Assembly: GCA_947074295.1 (NCBI GenBank)
Contig: CAMTPC010000014.1
Location: 1 to 42,326 of the forward strand
Length of the DNA stretch: 42,326 nucleotides
Reading direction: 5' to 3'
DNA from: an uncultured Bacteroides sp.
Lineage (GTDB): Bacteria; Bacteroidota; Bacteroidia; Bacteroidales; Bacteroidaceae
The notes under the pieces are model-generated. The model was given only the letters and a program-made list of their open reading frames with translations, ran no database searches and was not told the DNA's origin. The position numbers were made by a program, and so were the translations under genes. Below, piece by piece: positions 15,308 to 26,444 of the stretch; position 1 is the stretch's first letter; each line of letters opens with the position of its first letter.

Positions 15308-16968
15308 CCTACTTGAATACTGTCCTTTTTATCCCCAATGATCGGAGCCTTGGGGAACGCCTCTCCCTTTTCAAGTACTTTGATAGCTTCTTGTATGGTT
15401 GGGTCAGATTCGTTGAAGTATTTTATGTAGGCTTCTTTGCCCAACATGTTATAGATAATATTGCCATATACATTGCGTTCTAGTTTTTTATAAGAGCGCT
15501 GAATTAGTATATTACGTCTTTTTACACCTTTTGAATCTGCAAATCGAATGAACTGTTCCATTACACCTTGTTTCTTCAGATAGCTAAGCAGCTCCTCATC
15601 AGTAGTATAATCTTTCATTTTTTCGCGATTCTTATCTGTATATTGGAATGCAAATTGTACTGTTAACCCTTTATTAAACACTTCTGTAGAATAGGATGAT
15701 AACCCTATTGTATCTTGCGGTACAAATATATCGGGCATGATACCACCTCCTCCATACACTTCACGACCCAAGCGCGTCGTATACTTCTGTGTTTCGTCTT
15801 GCTTGATGCTGTCTTTTGAGAAAAACTCGCCGTGCGTATAGCGATTATAGATATCCATCTCATAATCTCTATCTTTGCCATTGTGATAAGGGCGTTGTAT
15901 GCATCGGCCAGATGGGGTATGATAACGAGCAATGGTAAGTCGCATAGCTGATCCGTCTTTAAATTCGATAGGTTGTTGGACTAGGCCTTTACCAAAAGAA
16001 CGTCTGCCCACTACTGTACCGCGGTCATTGTCTTGTATGGCTCCCGCAAAGATTTCACTAGCCGAAGCCGAACCTTCGTCTGTCAATACTACTAAAGGCA
16101 GATTTTGGAAACTACCAGTACCATTGGCAAATTCGCTCATGCGTTTGTATTTCCTTCCTTCGGCATATACTATTAATTGACCTGCTGGTAAGAATTCGTT
16201 TACCATGCGAGTCGCAGCTTCCATATAACCACCTGTATTTCCACGAAGATCAATGATTAATCCTTTAAATTTCTGATTATGTAGTTTGGCCAATGCATTT
16301 AGCATCTCTACATGTGTCGTACGGCCAAAACGATTAATTTGGATATAACCAATCTCGTCATCTATCATATATGCAGCATCAACCGTATTTTGAGGAATAT
16401 CGCCACGGACAATCTGAAAATCTATCAATTCTTTTTCTGTGCCGCGTTTTACACCTACTTTCACCTCAGTGCCTTTTGGGCCTTTTAGTTTACGCATGGC
16501 TTTTTCATTTGAGACTACACCACTTCCTACAAATAGTGAATCATCAATCATCACGATTCTGTCTCCTGCCATGAGTCCTATCTTTTCAGAAGGACCTCCA
16601 CTGATTACAGATGAAACGTGAATAGTGTCGTTTTGTATGGTAAATTGAATACCGATACCACTGAAACTACCTTCGAGTTCTGATGTGACGTCTTCTAAGT
16701 CTTTTGCAGGAATATAGGTCGAATGAGGATCAAGCTCAGCTAGTACTTGCGGCATTGCATTTTCTACGAGTTCCACCATATTTAGTGTATCTACATATTG
16801 ATCATCAACAATGCGTAACAAATCGTTAAGCTTATTTGAAGAGCCGCTGATAATGCCCAAACGGCTTCCCGAATAGTGTTTTGTATAAAATGTGCCAATA
16901 AAAATACCAACTACCACACTTATAGCGATGATAATGGGGGTAAAACGGAAAGAGTTCTTATTACTCAT
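15304..16968 (-). CDS. C-terminal processing peptidase CtpA (S41 family)
   Basis: 554 residues from the ATG at 16968; a TTG two codons upstream also fits but is less likely. An N-terminal signal anchor (about 9-27) leads to a PDZ domain (about 95-175) with GSFSGIGIQF and GGPSEKIGLMAGD, then the S41 protease core. The catalytic Ser is in DEGSASASEIFAGAI and the Lys in FGKGLVQQ, with RGNTGG just before. A C-terminal region of about 200 residues follows. CtpA-type proteases act in the periplasm and trim C-termini of envelope proteins. It lies 40 bp downstream of the dCMP deaminase gene and overlaps the 5-FCL gene. Confidence 0.94.
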   Translation of the reverse strand: MSNKNSFRFTPIIIAISVVVGIFIGTFYTKHYSGSRLGIISGSSNKLNDLLRIVDDQYVDTLNMVELVENAMPQVLAELDPHSTYIPAKDLEDVTSELEGSFSGIGIQFTIQNDTIHVSSVISGGPSEKIGLMAGDRIVMIDDSLFVGSGVVSNEKAMRKLKGPKGTEVKVGVKRGTEKELIDFQIVRGDIPQNTVDAAYMIDDEIGYIQINRFGRTTHVEMLNALAKLHNQKFKGLIIDLRGNTGGYMEAATRMVNEFLPAGQLIVYAEGRKYKRMSEFANGTGSFQNLPLVVLTDEGSASASEIFAGAIQDNDRGTVVGRRSFGKGLVQQPIEFKDGSAMRLTIARYHTPSGRCIQRPYHNGKDRDYEMDIYNRYTHGEFFSKDSIKQDETQKYTTRLGREVYGGGGIMPDIFVPQDTIGLSSYSTEVFNKGLTVQFAFQYTDKNREKMKDYTTDEELLSYLKKQGVMEQFIRFADSKGVKRRNILIQRSYKKLERNVYGNIIYNMLGKEAYIKYFNESDPTIQEAIKVLEKGEAFPKAPIIGDKKDSIQVG

Positions 16969-17008
16969 ATTCAATGTTTGTTATCTTTAAGGATAGAGAT
17001 TTAAAAAT

Positions 17009-17437
17009 TTAAGCTTCTTGTGGATCAATAAATACCACTTCAATACCTGCTCTTTTCAAAAGTTCTATTCCATCTTCTAGGCGGTAGTGTTCAGAGTATA
17101 CAACTCGTTTTATACCAGCCTGAATGATAAGTTTAGAGCATTCAATACATGGAGATGCTGTAACATACATCGTTGCATCTTCACTGCTATTGTTTGAACG
17201 GGCTATTTTAGTAATGGCATTTGCCTCTGCATGTAAAACATAGGGTTTTGTCAGATTGTTCTCATCTTCGCATATATTCTCAAAACCCGCAGGAGTCCCA
17301 TTATAACCATCTGATATAATCATTTTATCTTTTACAATAAGGGCACCTACTTTTCTACGAATACAGTAAGAGTTTTCTGACCATATTCTAGCCATTCGTA
17401 TATAGCGTCTATCTAGCTCAATTTGTTTGTCAGTCAT
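17009..17437 (-). CDS. Deoxycytidylate (dCMP) deaminase
   Basis: 142 residues of the ComEB/dCMP deaminase family. It deaminates dCMP to dUMP, feeding thymidylate synthesis. Zinc is bound by His69 in HAEANAI, with the catalytic Glu71, and Cys97 and Cys100 in PCIEC. The N-terminal GYNGTPAGF loop is the substrate site typical for dCMP enzymes rather than cytidine or tRNA deaminases. It starts 6 bp after the lipoprotein gene and precedes ctpA by 40 bp. Confidence 0.93.
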   Translation of the reverse strand: MTDKQIELDRRYIRMARIWSENSYCIRRKVGALIVKDKMIISDGYNGTPAGFENICEDENNLTKPYVLHAEANAITKIARSNNSSEDATMYVTASPCIECSKLIIQAGIKRVVYSEHYRLEDGIELLKRAGIEVVFIDPQEA

Positions 17438-17443
17438 AGAATG

Positions 17444-17968
17444 TTATGATCGTGCCGGAGCAAATACTAAACACAATGTGATCGGCTCGTATTGCTGGCT
17501 TGTTTTATATTCAAAGTAAAGATATAAATTATTGTTATCACCCACATATGAATTAGCACTTTTCATACCTTCAATGATCTTTTTTCCTAGATTGTCGCTC
17601 GAATCTAGCACATTGCTTTGCCGTACTGTAGTTTTGAATTCATTATTCTTACCGTCAGCCTGCCAATCTCCTTTCATAGACACCGAACCATTTCCTACAA
17701 ATGTGCCTACGATAATTGCATCAGTCGTACTTCCCTCAAAATCGATGGTGAACGATTTATTTCCGGTTGCATATGATTGATAATTACTCGAAGTGACGTC
17801 CGAAAAGTTGTAGGGATCTAGCATTCCATTCTTTCCCTTTTGTGCTATATAGTTAAACTTCCATGTGCGTCCAGTAAATATAGATTGCACGTCATCCGTA
17901 TCATTACAACTTCCTAACAGAAGTGGGAGCATTACTAATACTCCCCAAATCCATATGTTTTTTTTCAT
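17444..17968 (-). CDS. DUF4847-type lipoprotein
   Basis: 174 residues from the ATG at 17968. A longer start at 17998 lies inside the upstream peptidase gene and adds a non-signal leader, so I reject it. A lipoprotein signal MKKNIWIWGVLVMLPLLLGS ends in Cys21. The mature part starts with a FTGRTWKFNYI segment and is rich in beta strands (KSFTIDFEG, GSVSMKGDW). I recall such Bacteroides lipoproteins as DUF4847; the function is unknown. It starts 4 bp after the M3 peptidase stop and is likely cotranscribed. Confidence 0.8.
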   Translation of the reverse strand: MKKNIWIWGVLVMLPLLLGSCNDTDDVQSIFTGRTWKFNYIAQKGKNGMLDPYNFSDVTSSNYQSYATGNKSFTIDFEGSTTDAIIVGTFVGNGSVSMKGDWQADGKNNEFKTTVRQSNVLDSSDNLGKKIIEGMKSANSYVGDNNNLYLYFEYKTSQQYEPITLCLVFAPARS

Positions 17969-17972
17969 GTTC

Positions 17973-20084
17973 TTATTTCTTTTGAACTTCAATGCCATTT
18001 CTGATTAATAGAGCATCTATTGAAGGCTCTTGACCGCGGAAGCGTTTATATAGTTCCATAGGGTGTTCTGTACCACCTTTTGAAAGAATGTTTTCGCGGA
18101 ATGATTCGGCTACCGCAGGATTGAATAAACCTTCTTGCTGGAACAGTGAGAAAGCATCTGCATCCAATACTTCTGCCCATTTGTAACTGTAATATCCTGC
18201 AGCATAACCTCCTGCAAAGATGTGCGAGAATTGGGTACTCATGCAAGCATCTTCTACAGCAGGCAATAATTGCGCTTTTTGCCAAGCTGTTTTTTCGAAA
18301 GCACGGACATCACCATCAAACGGAGTTTCAATAGTGTGCCAACCCATATCTAGCAAGCCAAAACTAACTTGGCGAAGACAAGCATAGGCTATATTAAAAT
18401 TGGCTGTCTCTTTAATACGGTTGATTAGTTCTTCTGGAATAACCTCACCTGTTTGGTAATGTTTAGCGAAGGTGTTTAGAAAATCCTTTTCTGTAGAATA
18501 GTTCTCCATTAATTGAGATGGAAGTTCCACGAAATCACGGTAAACACTGGTGCCACTCATGCTTTCATAGGTAGTATTTGCAAAGATACCATGAAGTGCG
18601 TGACCAAACTCATGCAAGAAGGTATCAAATTCATCAAATGACAGTAAGGCGGGTTTATCTTCAGTTGGTTTCGTGAAGTTCATCACAATCGAAACATGAG
18701 GGCGACTATTATCTCCAGTTTTTTCATCCTTCCATTGTCCTTTAAATTCAGTCATCCATGCACCTGCACGTTTACCCGCTCTGGGGTGGAAATCGGTATA
18801 TAGCACGGCTAAATAATTACCATCTTTATCAAACACTTCATAGGCATCGACTTCTTCATGATAAATAGGAATATCCGTATTCTTCTTAAATGTGATGCCA
18901 AAAAGTTCTGTTGCAAGACCGAATACGCCTTTCTTTACATTTTCAAGCTCAAAGTAAGGACGGAGCATTTCTTCATTCAGATTATATTTCTTATCCTTTA
19001 GCTTGTTTGAATAATATCCCCAATCCCAAGGCATTACTGTAAAATCATTGCCTTGATCGGCACGCGCTAAAGTTTGCAACTCATTTAATTCTTGTTGCGC
19101 TACAGGCGTATAAGCCGTTACTAATTGTTCTAGGAGATTGTAAACAGCATTGCTATTCTCAGCCATCCGTTCTTGCAAATTATAGGCAGCGAAATTATCG
19201 AAACCCATTAATTGGGCAATTTGCATACGTGTATTTGCAATTTCCTTTACATTGTTCAGATTATTATACTCATTATCATGTGTACACTTCGTATTATAAG
19301 CCATGTATAACTCTTTGCGTAAATCACGATTATCGGCATATTGCATGAAAGGGATATAGCTAGGTCCTTGTAGTGTGAACACCCAGCCCTCAACGCCTTT
19401 GGCTTTAGCTGTTTCGGAAGCAGCAGTAAGCACACTTTCTGGAAGTCCCGCTAGTTTGTTGATATCATCAACCACAAGCATATATTCATTAGTCTCCTTC
19501 AAGTTATTTTGCGAATACTGTAAAGTCAGCAAGCTTAGCTTCTCGCTCAATTCACGATATTGTTTTCTGCTAGCCTCATCTAGATTGGCCCCTGAGCGAA
19601 CAAATCCTTTATAAATCTTGTCTGTCAGACGTTTTTGTTCTGGGTTTAAATCTGCTCGATCCATTTGCTCATAAACCGCTTTGATGCGAGCAAATAGTTT
19701 TTCATTCAAGCGGATGTCATTTCCGTGTTTACTCATCTCTGGTGTCAATTTTTGAGCCAGAGCTAGCATGTCATCATTAGTTTCAGCACCTTGTAGTGTG
19801 CCGAATACGGTAAGAACATTGCTCAATAATTCGCCAGACTTTTCATATGCTAATACCGTGTTTTCGAAGGTAGGAGCAGCAGGGTTGTTGCAGATATCAT
19901 CAATCTCAATTTTCTGTAGGCGCATACCTTCACGGATGGCAGGTTCATAATGTTCCGTCTTTAATTCGTTAAACGGAAATGTGCCGTGCGGAGTATTTGG
20001 AGTCGCAAAGAAAGGGTTTTGTGCATTTGCCATATTCATAACAAAAAGTAATAATAGGGTAATACTAATATTTCTGATATTCAT
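17973..20084 (-). CDS. dcp: M3 family peptidyl-dipeptidase (Dcp-like)
   Basis: 703 residues with a signal peptide (about 1-21, ending ANA/Q), so likely periplasmic. It is a zinc metallopeptidase of family M3, with HEFGH (491-495) for zinc and catalysis and a third ligand, Glu520, in DFVELPSQ. The C-terminal HIFAGGYAAGYYSYKWAEVLD segment carries the family's substrate Tyr and His residues. M3 peptidyl-dipeptidases cut dipeptides from the C-termini of oligopeptides, giving the cell amino-acid nutrients. It is the first gene of a five-gene minus-strand run. Two overlapping TAnnTTTG matches on the minus strand (complement of 20121-20128 and 20129-20136) could be its promoter. Confidence 0.95.
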   Translation of the reverse strand: MNIRNISITLLLLFVMNMANAQNPFFATPNTPHGTFPFNELKTEHYEPAIREGMRLQKIEIDDICNNPAAPTFENTVLAYEKSGELLSNVLTVFGTLQGAETNDDMLALAQKLTPEMSKHGNDIRLNEKLFARIKAVYEQMDRADLNPEQKRLTDKIYKGFVRSGANLDEASRKQYRELSEKLSLLTLQYSQNNLKETNEYMLVVDDINKLAGLPESVLTAASETAKAKGVEGWVFTLQGPSYIPFMQYADNRDLRKELYMAYNTKCTHDNEYNNLNNVKEIANTRMQIAQLMGFDNFAAYNLQERMAENSNAVYNLLEQLVTAYTPVAQQELNELQTLARADQGNDFTVMPWDWGYYSNKLKDKKYNLNEEMLRPYFELENVKKGVFGLATELFGITFKKNTDIPIYHEEVDAYEVFDKDGNYLAVLYTDFHPRAGKRAGAWMTEFKGQWKDEKTGDNSRPHVSIVMNFTKPTEDKPALLSFDEFDTFLHEFGHALHGIFANTTYESMSGTSVYRDFVELPSQLMENYSTEKDFLNTFAKHYQTGEVIPEELINRIKETANFNIAYACLRQVSFGLLDMGWHTIETPFDGDVRAFEKTAWQKAQLLPAVEDACMSTQFSHIFAGGYAAGYYSYKWAEVLDADAFSLFQQEGLFNPAVAESFRENILSKGGTEHPMELYKRFRGQEPSIDALLIRNGIEVQKK

Positions 20085-20221
20085 AGTAATAATATAAAAT
20101 GTATATTCTGTTGATTATTACAAAATTACAAAAATAGACTATATGTTAAATCCATGGTACATTCTTTTTAAAGAGTATTAGTGTTTTGTTACGCTCATTG
20201 TTCTTTAGAGTGACATACAAA

Positions 20222-20254
20222 AAAAGCTGCTTCGCACAATGCAAAGCAGCTTTT
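20222..20254 (-). terminator. Terminator of gapA
   Basis: An 11-bp stem (20222-20232 with 20244-20254), followed on the minus strand by TTTTTTTG. It lies 23 bp beyond the gapA stop. Confidence 0.9.
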
Positions 20255-20277
20255 GTAAGACTATGTAGTGGATTTTA

Positions 20278-21309
<1,032 letters not shown>

Positions 21310-21357
21310 TTATCTAAAAAATAATAGTTAACTTGCATTTCTTTTTAAATTGCGGTG

Positions 21358-21365
21358 CAAAATTA
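21358..21365 (-). promoter_or_regulatory. -7 element of gapA
   Basis: Complement reads TAATTTTG (TAnnTTTG), 81 bp upstream of the gapA ATG. The implied 5' leader of about 75 bases is AT-rich; no clear -33 TTTG is seen at 19-21 bases. Confidence 0.5.
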
Positions 21366-21417
21366 CGAAATTGTTTTTATATACACATATTAAATTAATA
21401 ATTAAATCTAAAAAAAC

Positions 21418-21855
21418 ATGGGTAAAAGTACTTTCCTGCAAGATTTCAAAGCTTTCGCTTTAAAAGGTAATGTCGTAGACATGGCGATTGGTATAATCAT
21501 TGGTGGGGCATTTGGGAAAATCGTAGCATCATTAGTAGCAGATGTCATTATGCCAGTTCTTGGATTAGTCATTGGTGGCGTCAATTTTGCTGATTTAAAA
21601 TGGATCCTTCGTCATGAACATATAGTAGATGGCAAAGAGATAGCTGCCATTACTTTAAACTATGGTAATTTCATCCAAACCACCATTGACTTTCTGATTA
21701 TCGCCTTCTCCATTTTCGCTTTCATTCGCATTATTTCTAAACTCAACCGTCCCAAACCAGTGCCAGTTACTCCTCCAGCTCCTCCCGCACCATCGCCCGA
21801 AGAAGTATTATTAACTCAAATTCGTGATATATTGAAAGATCAAAATCCTAAATAA
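21418..21855 (+). CDS. mscL: Large-conductance mechanosensitive channel MscL
   Basis: 145 residues. MscL opens under membrane tension to release solutes during osmotic downshock. The N-terminal helix and first membrane span (FKAFALKGNVVDMAIGIIIG, about 10-29, continuing to about 50) and the second span (about 78-103, FIQTTIDFLIIAFSIFAFI) match the family, as does the KGNVVDMA motif. A proline-rich linker (PPAPPAPSPEE) leads to the C-terminal amphipathic helix. It stands alone between divergent gapA and the downstream guaA, which has its own promoter. Confidence 0.97.
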   Translation: MGKSTFLQDFKAFALKGNVVDMAIGIIIGGAFGKIVASLVADVIMPVLGLVIGGVNFADLKWILRHEHIVDGKEIAAITLNYGNFIQTTIDFLIIAFSIFAFIRIISKLNRPKPVPVTPPAPPAPSPEEVLLTQIRDILKDQNPK

Positions 21856-21891
21856 GTGTTAGGTTGTACGTTATGATTGATGAGTTTTTTC

Positions 21892-21899
21892 TACTTTTG
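21892..21899 (+). promoter_or_regulatory. -7 element of guaA
   Basis: TACTTTTG matches TAnnTTTG and lies 28 bp before the guaA ATG at 21928, giving a leader of about 20 bases. The -33 element is not obvious. Confidence 0.55.
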
Positions 21900-21927
21900 C
21901 ACATCATTTATAAATCCAACCATTTAT

Positions 21928-23451
21928 ATGCAAGAGAAAATCATTATTCTTGATTTCGGTTCACAAACCACGCAGCTGATTGGCCGTCGTGTTCGTGAGC
22001 TGGATACCTATTGCGAGATTGTCCCCTATAACAAGTTTCCTCACAATGACCCCACTGTTAAAGGGGTGATCCTTTCGGGTAGTCCTTTCTCGGTTTATGA
22101 TGAAAATGCTTTTAAAATCGATTTGAGCGAAATTCGCGGTAAATATCCTATCCTGGGTATCTGCTATGGTGCGCAGTTCATAGCCTATACTAATGGCGGT
22201 ACTGTAGAACCTGCTAATACACGCGAATATGGTCGTGCTCACCTTACTTCAATTGTCGAAGGCAATGTGTTGTTTAAGGATGTACCTCTCAATTCGCAAG
22301 TGTGGATGAGTCATGGCGATACCATCACTTCGATCCCGGAGAATTTCAACATCATAGCTTCGACTGATAAAGTAAAGATCGCTGCCTATCAAATAGCAGA
22401 TGAACAAGTATGGGGTGTGCAGTTTCATCCAGAAGTATATCATAGTACTGATGGCACACAGCTTCTGAAAAATTTTGTTGTGGATGTTTGTGGTTGCAAA
22501 CAAGACTGGTCTCCAGCATCTTTCATAGAAAGCACTGTTGCCGAATTGAAAGAACAGCTTGGAGATGATAAGGTTGTTTTGGGATTGAGCGGTGGAGTTG
22601 ATTCATCTGTAGCTGCTGTATTGCTCAATAAAGCTATTGGTAAGAATCTGACTTGTATCTTCGTTGATCACGGTATGCTCCGTAAGGATGAGTTCAAGAA
22701 AGTGATGAACGATTATGAATGTTTGGGTTTGAATGTGATTGGTGTTGACGCTAGCGAGCAGTTCTTTGCGGCGCTGGCTGGTATCAGCGAACCAGAACAA
22801 AAACGTAAGATAATAGGAAAAGGATTCATTGATGTATTTGATGTTGAAGCTCACAAGATAGAAGATGTGAAGTGGTTGGCACAAGGTACCATCTATCCAG
22901 ATATTATCGAGTCGCTTTCTATTACTGGTACTGTCATCAAGAGTCATCACAATGTGGGTGGTTTACCCGAAAAGATGAAATTGAAACTTTGCGAACCACT
23001 TCGTCTTCTTTTCAAGGATGAAGTACGCCGCGTAGGTCGTCAGTTGGGTATGCCCGAACATCTGATAGGTCGTCATCCATTCCCTGGACCTGGTTTAGCT
23101 GTGCGTATTCTAGGCGACATCACTCCAGAAAAAGTGCGCATCCTACAAGATGCTGATGATATTTTCATCCAAGGATTGCGCGACTGGGGCTTGTATGATC
23201 AAGTTTGGCAAGCTGGCGTTATTCTATTGCCAGTGCAGTCGGTAGGTGTGATGGGAGATGAGCGTACTTATGAGCGTGCCGTTGCCCTTCGTGCTGTTAC
23301 TTCGACCGATGCAATGACTGCCGATTGGGCTCATTTGCCTTACGACTTTATGGCAAAGGTATCCAATGATATCATCAACAAGGTGAAAGGTGTAAATCGT
23401 GTCACTTATGATATCTCTTCTAAGCCCCCCGCAACTATCGAGTGGGAGTAG
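21928..23451 (+). CDS. guaA: GMP synthase (glutamine-hydrolysing) GuaA
   Basis: 507 residues from the ATG at 21928. An in-frame ATG at 21877 lies before the promoter -7 element and adds 17 non-conserved residues, so it is rejected. The enzyme aminates XMP to GMP. The class I glutaminase domain has nucleophile Cys79 in GICYGAQF and the His/Glu pair in [11 protein letters not shown]. The ATP pyrophosphatase P-loop is LSGGVDSS (about 212-219), and the C-terminal dimer domain has [14 protein letters not shown] and the final [10 protein letters not shown] terminator follows at 23480. Confidence 0.98.
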   Translation: MQEKIIILDFGSQTTQLIGRRVRELDTYCEIVPYNKFPHNDPTVKGVILSGSPFSVYDENAFKIDLSEIRGKYPILGICYGAQFIAYTNGGTVEPANTREYGRAHLTSIVEGNVLFKDVPLNSQVWMSHGDTITSIPENFNIIASTDKVKIAAYQIADEQVWGVQFHPEVYHSTDGTQLLKNFVVDVCGCKQDWSPASFIESTVAELKEQLGDDKVVLGLSGGVDSSVAAVLLNKAIGKNLTCIFVDHGMLRKDEFKKVMNDYECLGLNVIGVDASEQFFAALAGISEPEQKRKIIGKGFIDVFDVEAHKIEDVKWLAQGTIYPDIIESLSITGTVIKSHHNVGGLPEKMKLKLCEPLRLLFKDEVRRVGRQLGMPEHLIGRHPFPGPGLAVRILGDITPEKVRILQDADDIFIQGLRDWGLYDQVWQAGVILLPVQSVGVMGDERTYERAVALRAVTSTDAMTADWAHLPYDFMAKVSNDIINKVKGVNRVTYDISSKPPATIEWE

Positions 23452-23479
23452 ACTGATACTTTACGATTACAAAATATTA

Positions 23480-23519
23480 ATGCATCTCTTTGCTGTTACA
23501 CATAGCCAAAGAGATGCAT
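23480..23519 (+). terminator. Terminator of guaA
   Basis: A 13-bp perfect stem (23480-23492 with 23507-23519) followed by TTCTTTTTG. It lies 28 bp after guaA and may also limit read-through from the convergent sbcC gene. Confidence 0.85.
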
Positions 23520-23550
23520 TTCTTTTTGTAGTCTATTTTTATTTGTAAAT

Positions 23551-26439
23551 TTATCCTATCACATTCATGACACTCTTGCCATTGGTCGATTTGGTGAGCT
23601 GAATTTGTACTGATATGCGTTCACTCATTTCTTGAACATGCGAGATCACCCCTATTTTTCGACCTTGCATCTGCAACATTTCCAAAGCCTCCATGGCAGC
23701 TCGTAAAGTTTCAGCGTCCAGTGACCCAAATCCTTCATCGATAAATAGCGATTCTACTTTTAGATTGTTGCTCGACAGAGATGATAAACCCAATGCCAAA
23801 GCAAGCGATATCAGGAATGATTCACCTCCGGATAATGAATAAACCGTTCTCACCTCATCACACATATCCCCATCAATGATTTGCAGACCCAATGTGTCAG
23901 GTATCTGACGCAACTTATAACGACGCGAAAGATAACTTAGGTGTTTATTGGTATGCTTTAGGAGTAAGTTCAAAGTATAGCTTTGTGCTATTCTCTTGAA
24001 CTTGGCACCATCGGCACTCCCCAAAAGCTCATTTAGCTTGGCCCAGCGCGATGTTATCTTTTCTTGCTCTTTGACTCCAGCCACTTTTGTTGTGCGTTTT
24101 TTATGATTCTCTTCATCAAGCTTCAGGTTGACCTCGATTGTAGAAAGTTCCTTTTGGAGGATTTCATTCTTTTGGATAATTTCTACAAGGCGTTGTTCCA
24201 GAAGCTCAGGCTCTTCAATATTCTGATAGGTCTTTTCTAGCGCAGAGATATCCGTTGTTAGCTGTGTCACGATACCTTGTGTAGTGGCAAGCCTTGCGTT
24301 TACTTCATCCTTATTGTTGCGTAGTAGCTCCAGCGCTGCCTTTAGTTCCTTTTCTTTTTGCTCCACAGCCCATAGTGCTTTCTCCGTAGATTTACCTCCC
24401 AATAAAGTCGCACGTTCTTGCAACAAGTCACTATACGACTTATTCCGATTTTCCATTGCATCCTTGTCCAGTGCGACTTGCTTCTGCAATTCCTCAATTT
24501 GGGTTTTCATCGAGTGAACTTGCTGGCTGATAATCTTAAAGTCATTTATTCCATCCTTTAACTGTGTATAATCATTGCGCTTTTGTGTCAATGTTTTCAC
24601 GATTATCTTATATCCTTCATAGCGTTGATTATACTGCTTTACCTTCTCTTCCAGCTGCAATAAAAGTTGGACTGTATTAGCCAAAGCCTTCTCGAAAAGC
24701 TCAAGTTTAAGCTTATCAGCCGGGCAAAATGATAAAGCTTCTTGCAGCGCTGTGATTCTTTTTTCAAAGCTATTTATTTCACTCTGTGCCACCATACATC
24801 CTTTCTCAAGTAGTTTTCCTTCTTCCATCGCCGCCTCATACTCACCTTTTACTTTTAGGTAAAGATTTTCTATCATTTCCTGCTGCATGGAGTAGGGGTG
24901 CGAGGTGCTACCGCACACTGGACACGCTTCGCCCTCTATAAGTTGTTGTCGCAATGCCTCTACGCTTGTTGCAACAGCAAGTTGGGCCTCTTCAAATAAT
25001 GACTTAAGCTTTGCTATCTCTTTATTCTTCTCATCGAGAATAGGCCGACTCACCTCGAGTTCCTTTAACTTTTTAGCTTGCAGTGCCGTAAGCTCTAGAA
25101 ATTCTTTTAAGTCTTTAGTGGCTTGTTCTATACGAGCTTTTTTGGCTATATTCTCCTTCAACTCCTTATTGATGGTCTCAATATTAAATGCATTCAGTTC
25201 ATTTACACATTTGTCATGCTCCGATTGCAGATCATGTATTGGCAATTCCACTTGTTGCAGCAACATTTGGATAGACTCATCGTGGAGTTGTGAAATTTCA
25301 ATAGACACGCCATGTAGCTGAAACAACTCATTTAGTTGTGTCTTTATCTTCCCCAACTTAAGCTCACTTCTATTCAGGTCATCTATGGCCTTACCAGCTG
25401 TCTCTGCTCCTCTTTTATATCGTTGACTCGCCTCCTCACATTCTTTGTTTTTTACTCCTATCAGCGTATCTAGTTCTCTGGCACGTTCCACCTCTGGCTT
25501 CATTTTCTCCCATTTCTCACTGAAGTTCTCTATCTCTTCGCGTTTCAGGTTGAAGACAGTATTGGCTTGCGTATAATTGTGAGAGATAGTTTGTAAAGTT
25601 GCTGACTTTAGCGCTAATTCTTTCGTTTTGTGTAAATAATCAGCCACAAGCTGTTTTTGTTTTTCTAAAACAACTTGCCCTTCACGTCCTGTCTTCAAGA
25701 GTATACTTTGTTCGGTATATCTTTTTCCTAACTCTTCTTTTTCATCATTAGTCAGGACAACTATTAGAGCTAATTCATTATTCAGTAAACTCAGGTCATT
25801 TTCAGACGAACGCCACCGGTTGAATATTTCTCGGGATATAAGCGAGTAGATTTCAGTACCAGTCAGTTTTTCCAGAAGTTCAGCTTTTTCTGTGCCACGT
25901 GATTTCAAGAAAGTCGCAAAGTCATTTTGTGCAAGCAATACTGTTCGTGTGAATTGCTCGTATGAAAGACCTATAAGTTTTACTAGCTGTTCCAGTAGCT
26001 CCTTTTTAGTGCCTTTTAAATCTTCATTATTAGTAAGATCCATCACCTGCATCTTTTGGTTTTGCAGGCTACCGTTTGCTCTATTTCCGGCTCTCCACAC
26101 TGTCCAAGTGGAACGGTAACGATGCCCGTCTACACCGATAAACTCAACCTCTGCAAAACCTTCTCCCGTGCCACGCCGCAGGATATTGCGCACGTCATCC
26201 TGTTTTATCGTCGATTTCGCACCATCTTGTAGGGTAAAACCATCCGTATTTACAGCAAAGCGGGGTGTCTTGTCATAAAGTGCGAGACATAACGCATCCA
26301 ATAGAGTAGATTTTCCTGCTCCTGTTGAGCCTGAGATCGCAAATATACCTGCCGATTTCAATGGCTCTTGAGTAAAATCCACTTCAAAGCTACCTTCTAA
26401 TGATGCCAGGTTCTTAACGCTAATTTTTTCAATCTTCAT
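23551..26439 (-). CDS. sbcC: Exonuclease subunit SbcC
   Basis: 962 residues, an SMC-like ATPase that with SbcD opens and cuts DNA hairpins and processes DNA ends. Walker A is GSTGAGKST in the first 45 residues. Long coiled coils flank the zinc hook CPVC, with Cys506 and Cys509, at the expected mid-protein position. The C-terminal half has the ABC signature SLSGGESF and Walker B ESLFIDEGFGSLD. It follows sbcD by 5 bp and is clearly cotranscribed. Given its role in removing palindromes, the two long inverted repeats in this window (8603 and 28681) are interesting targets. Confidence 0.97.
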   Translation of the reverse strand: MKIEKISVKNLASLEGSFEVDFTQEPLKSAGIFAISGSTGAGKSTLLDALCLALYDKTPRFAVNTDGFTLQDGAKSTIKQDDVRNILRRGTGEGFAEVEFIGVDGHRYRSTWTVWRAGNRANGSLQNQKMQVMDLTNNEDLKGTKKELLEQLVKLIGLSYEQFTRTVLLAQNDFATFLKSRGTEKAELLEKLTGTEIYSLISREIFNRWRSSENDLSLLNNELALIVVLTNDEKEELGKRYTEQSILLKTGREGQVVLEKQKQLVADYLHKTKELALKSATLQTISHNYTQANTVFNLKREEIENFSEKWEKMKPEVERARELDTLIGVKNKECEEASQRYKRGAETAGKAIDDLNRSELKLGKIKTQLNELFQLHGVSIEISQLHDESIQMLLQQVELPIHDLQSEHDKCVNELNAFNIETINKELKENIAKKARIEQATKDLKEFLELTALQAKKLKELEVSRPILDEKNKEIAKLKSLFEEAQLAVATSVEALRQQLIEGEACPVCGSTSHPYSMQQEMIENLYLKVKGEYEAAMEEGKLLEKGCMVAQSEINSFEKRITALQEALSFCPADKLKLELFEKALANTVQLLLQLEEKVKQYNQRYEGYKIIVKTLTQKRNDYTQLKDGINDFKIISQQVHSMKTQIEELQKQVALDKDAMENRNKSYSDLLQERATLLGGKSTEKALWAVEQKEKELKAALELLRNNKDEVNARLATTQGIVTQLTTDISALEKTYQNIEEPELLEQRLVEIIQKNEILQKELSTIEVNLKLDEENHKKRTTKVAGVKEQEKITSRWAKLNELLGSADGAKFKRIAQSYTLNLLLKHTNKHLSYLSRRYKLRQIPDTLGLQIIDGDMCDEVRTVYSLSGGESFLISLALALGLSSLSSNNLKVESLFIDEGFGSLDAETLRAAMEALEMLQMQGRKIGVISHVQEMSERISVQIQLTKSTNGKSVMNVIG

Positions 26440-26444
26440 ACTCT

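Noticed and set aside
15130..15483. A hydrophobic plus-strand frame of 117 codons
   Set aside because: It is antisense to 5-FCL and ctpA and has no family likeness.
21877..21927. An extended start for guaA
   Set aside because: It adds 17 non-conserved residues and lies before the promoter -7 element at 21892.
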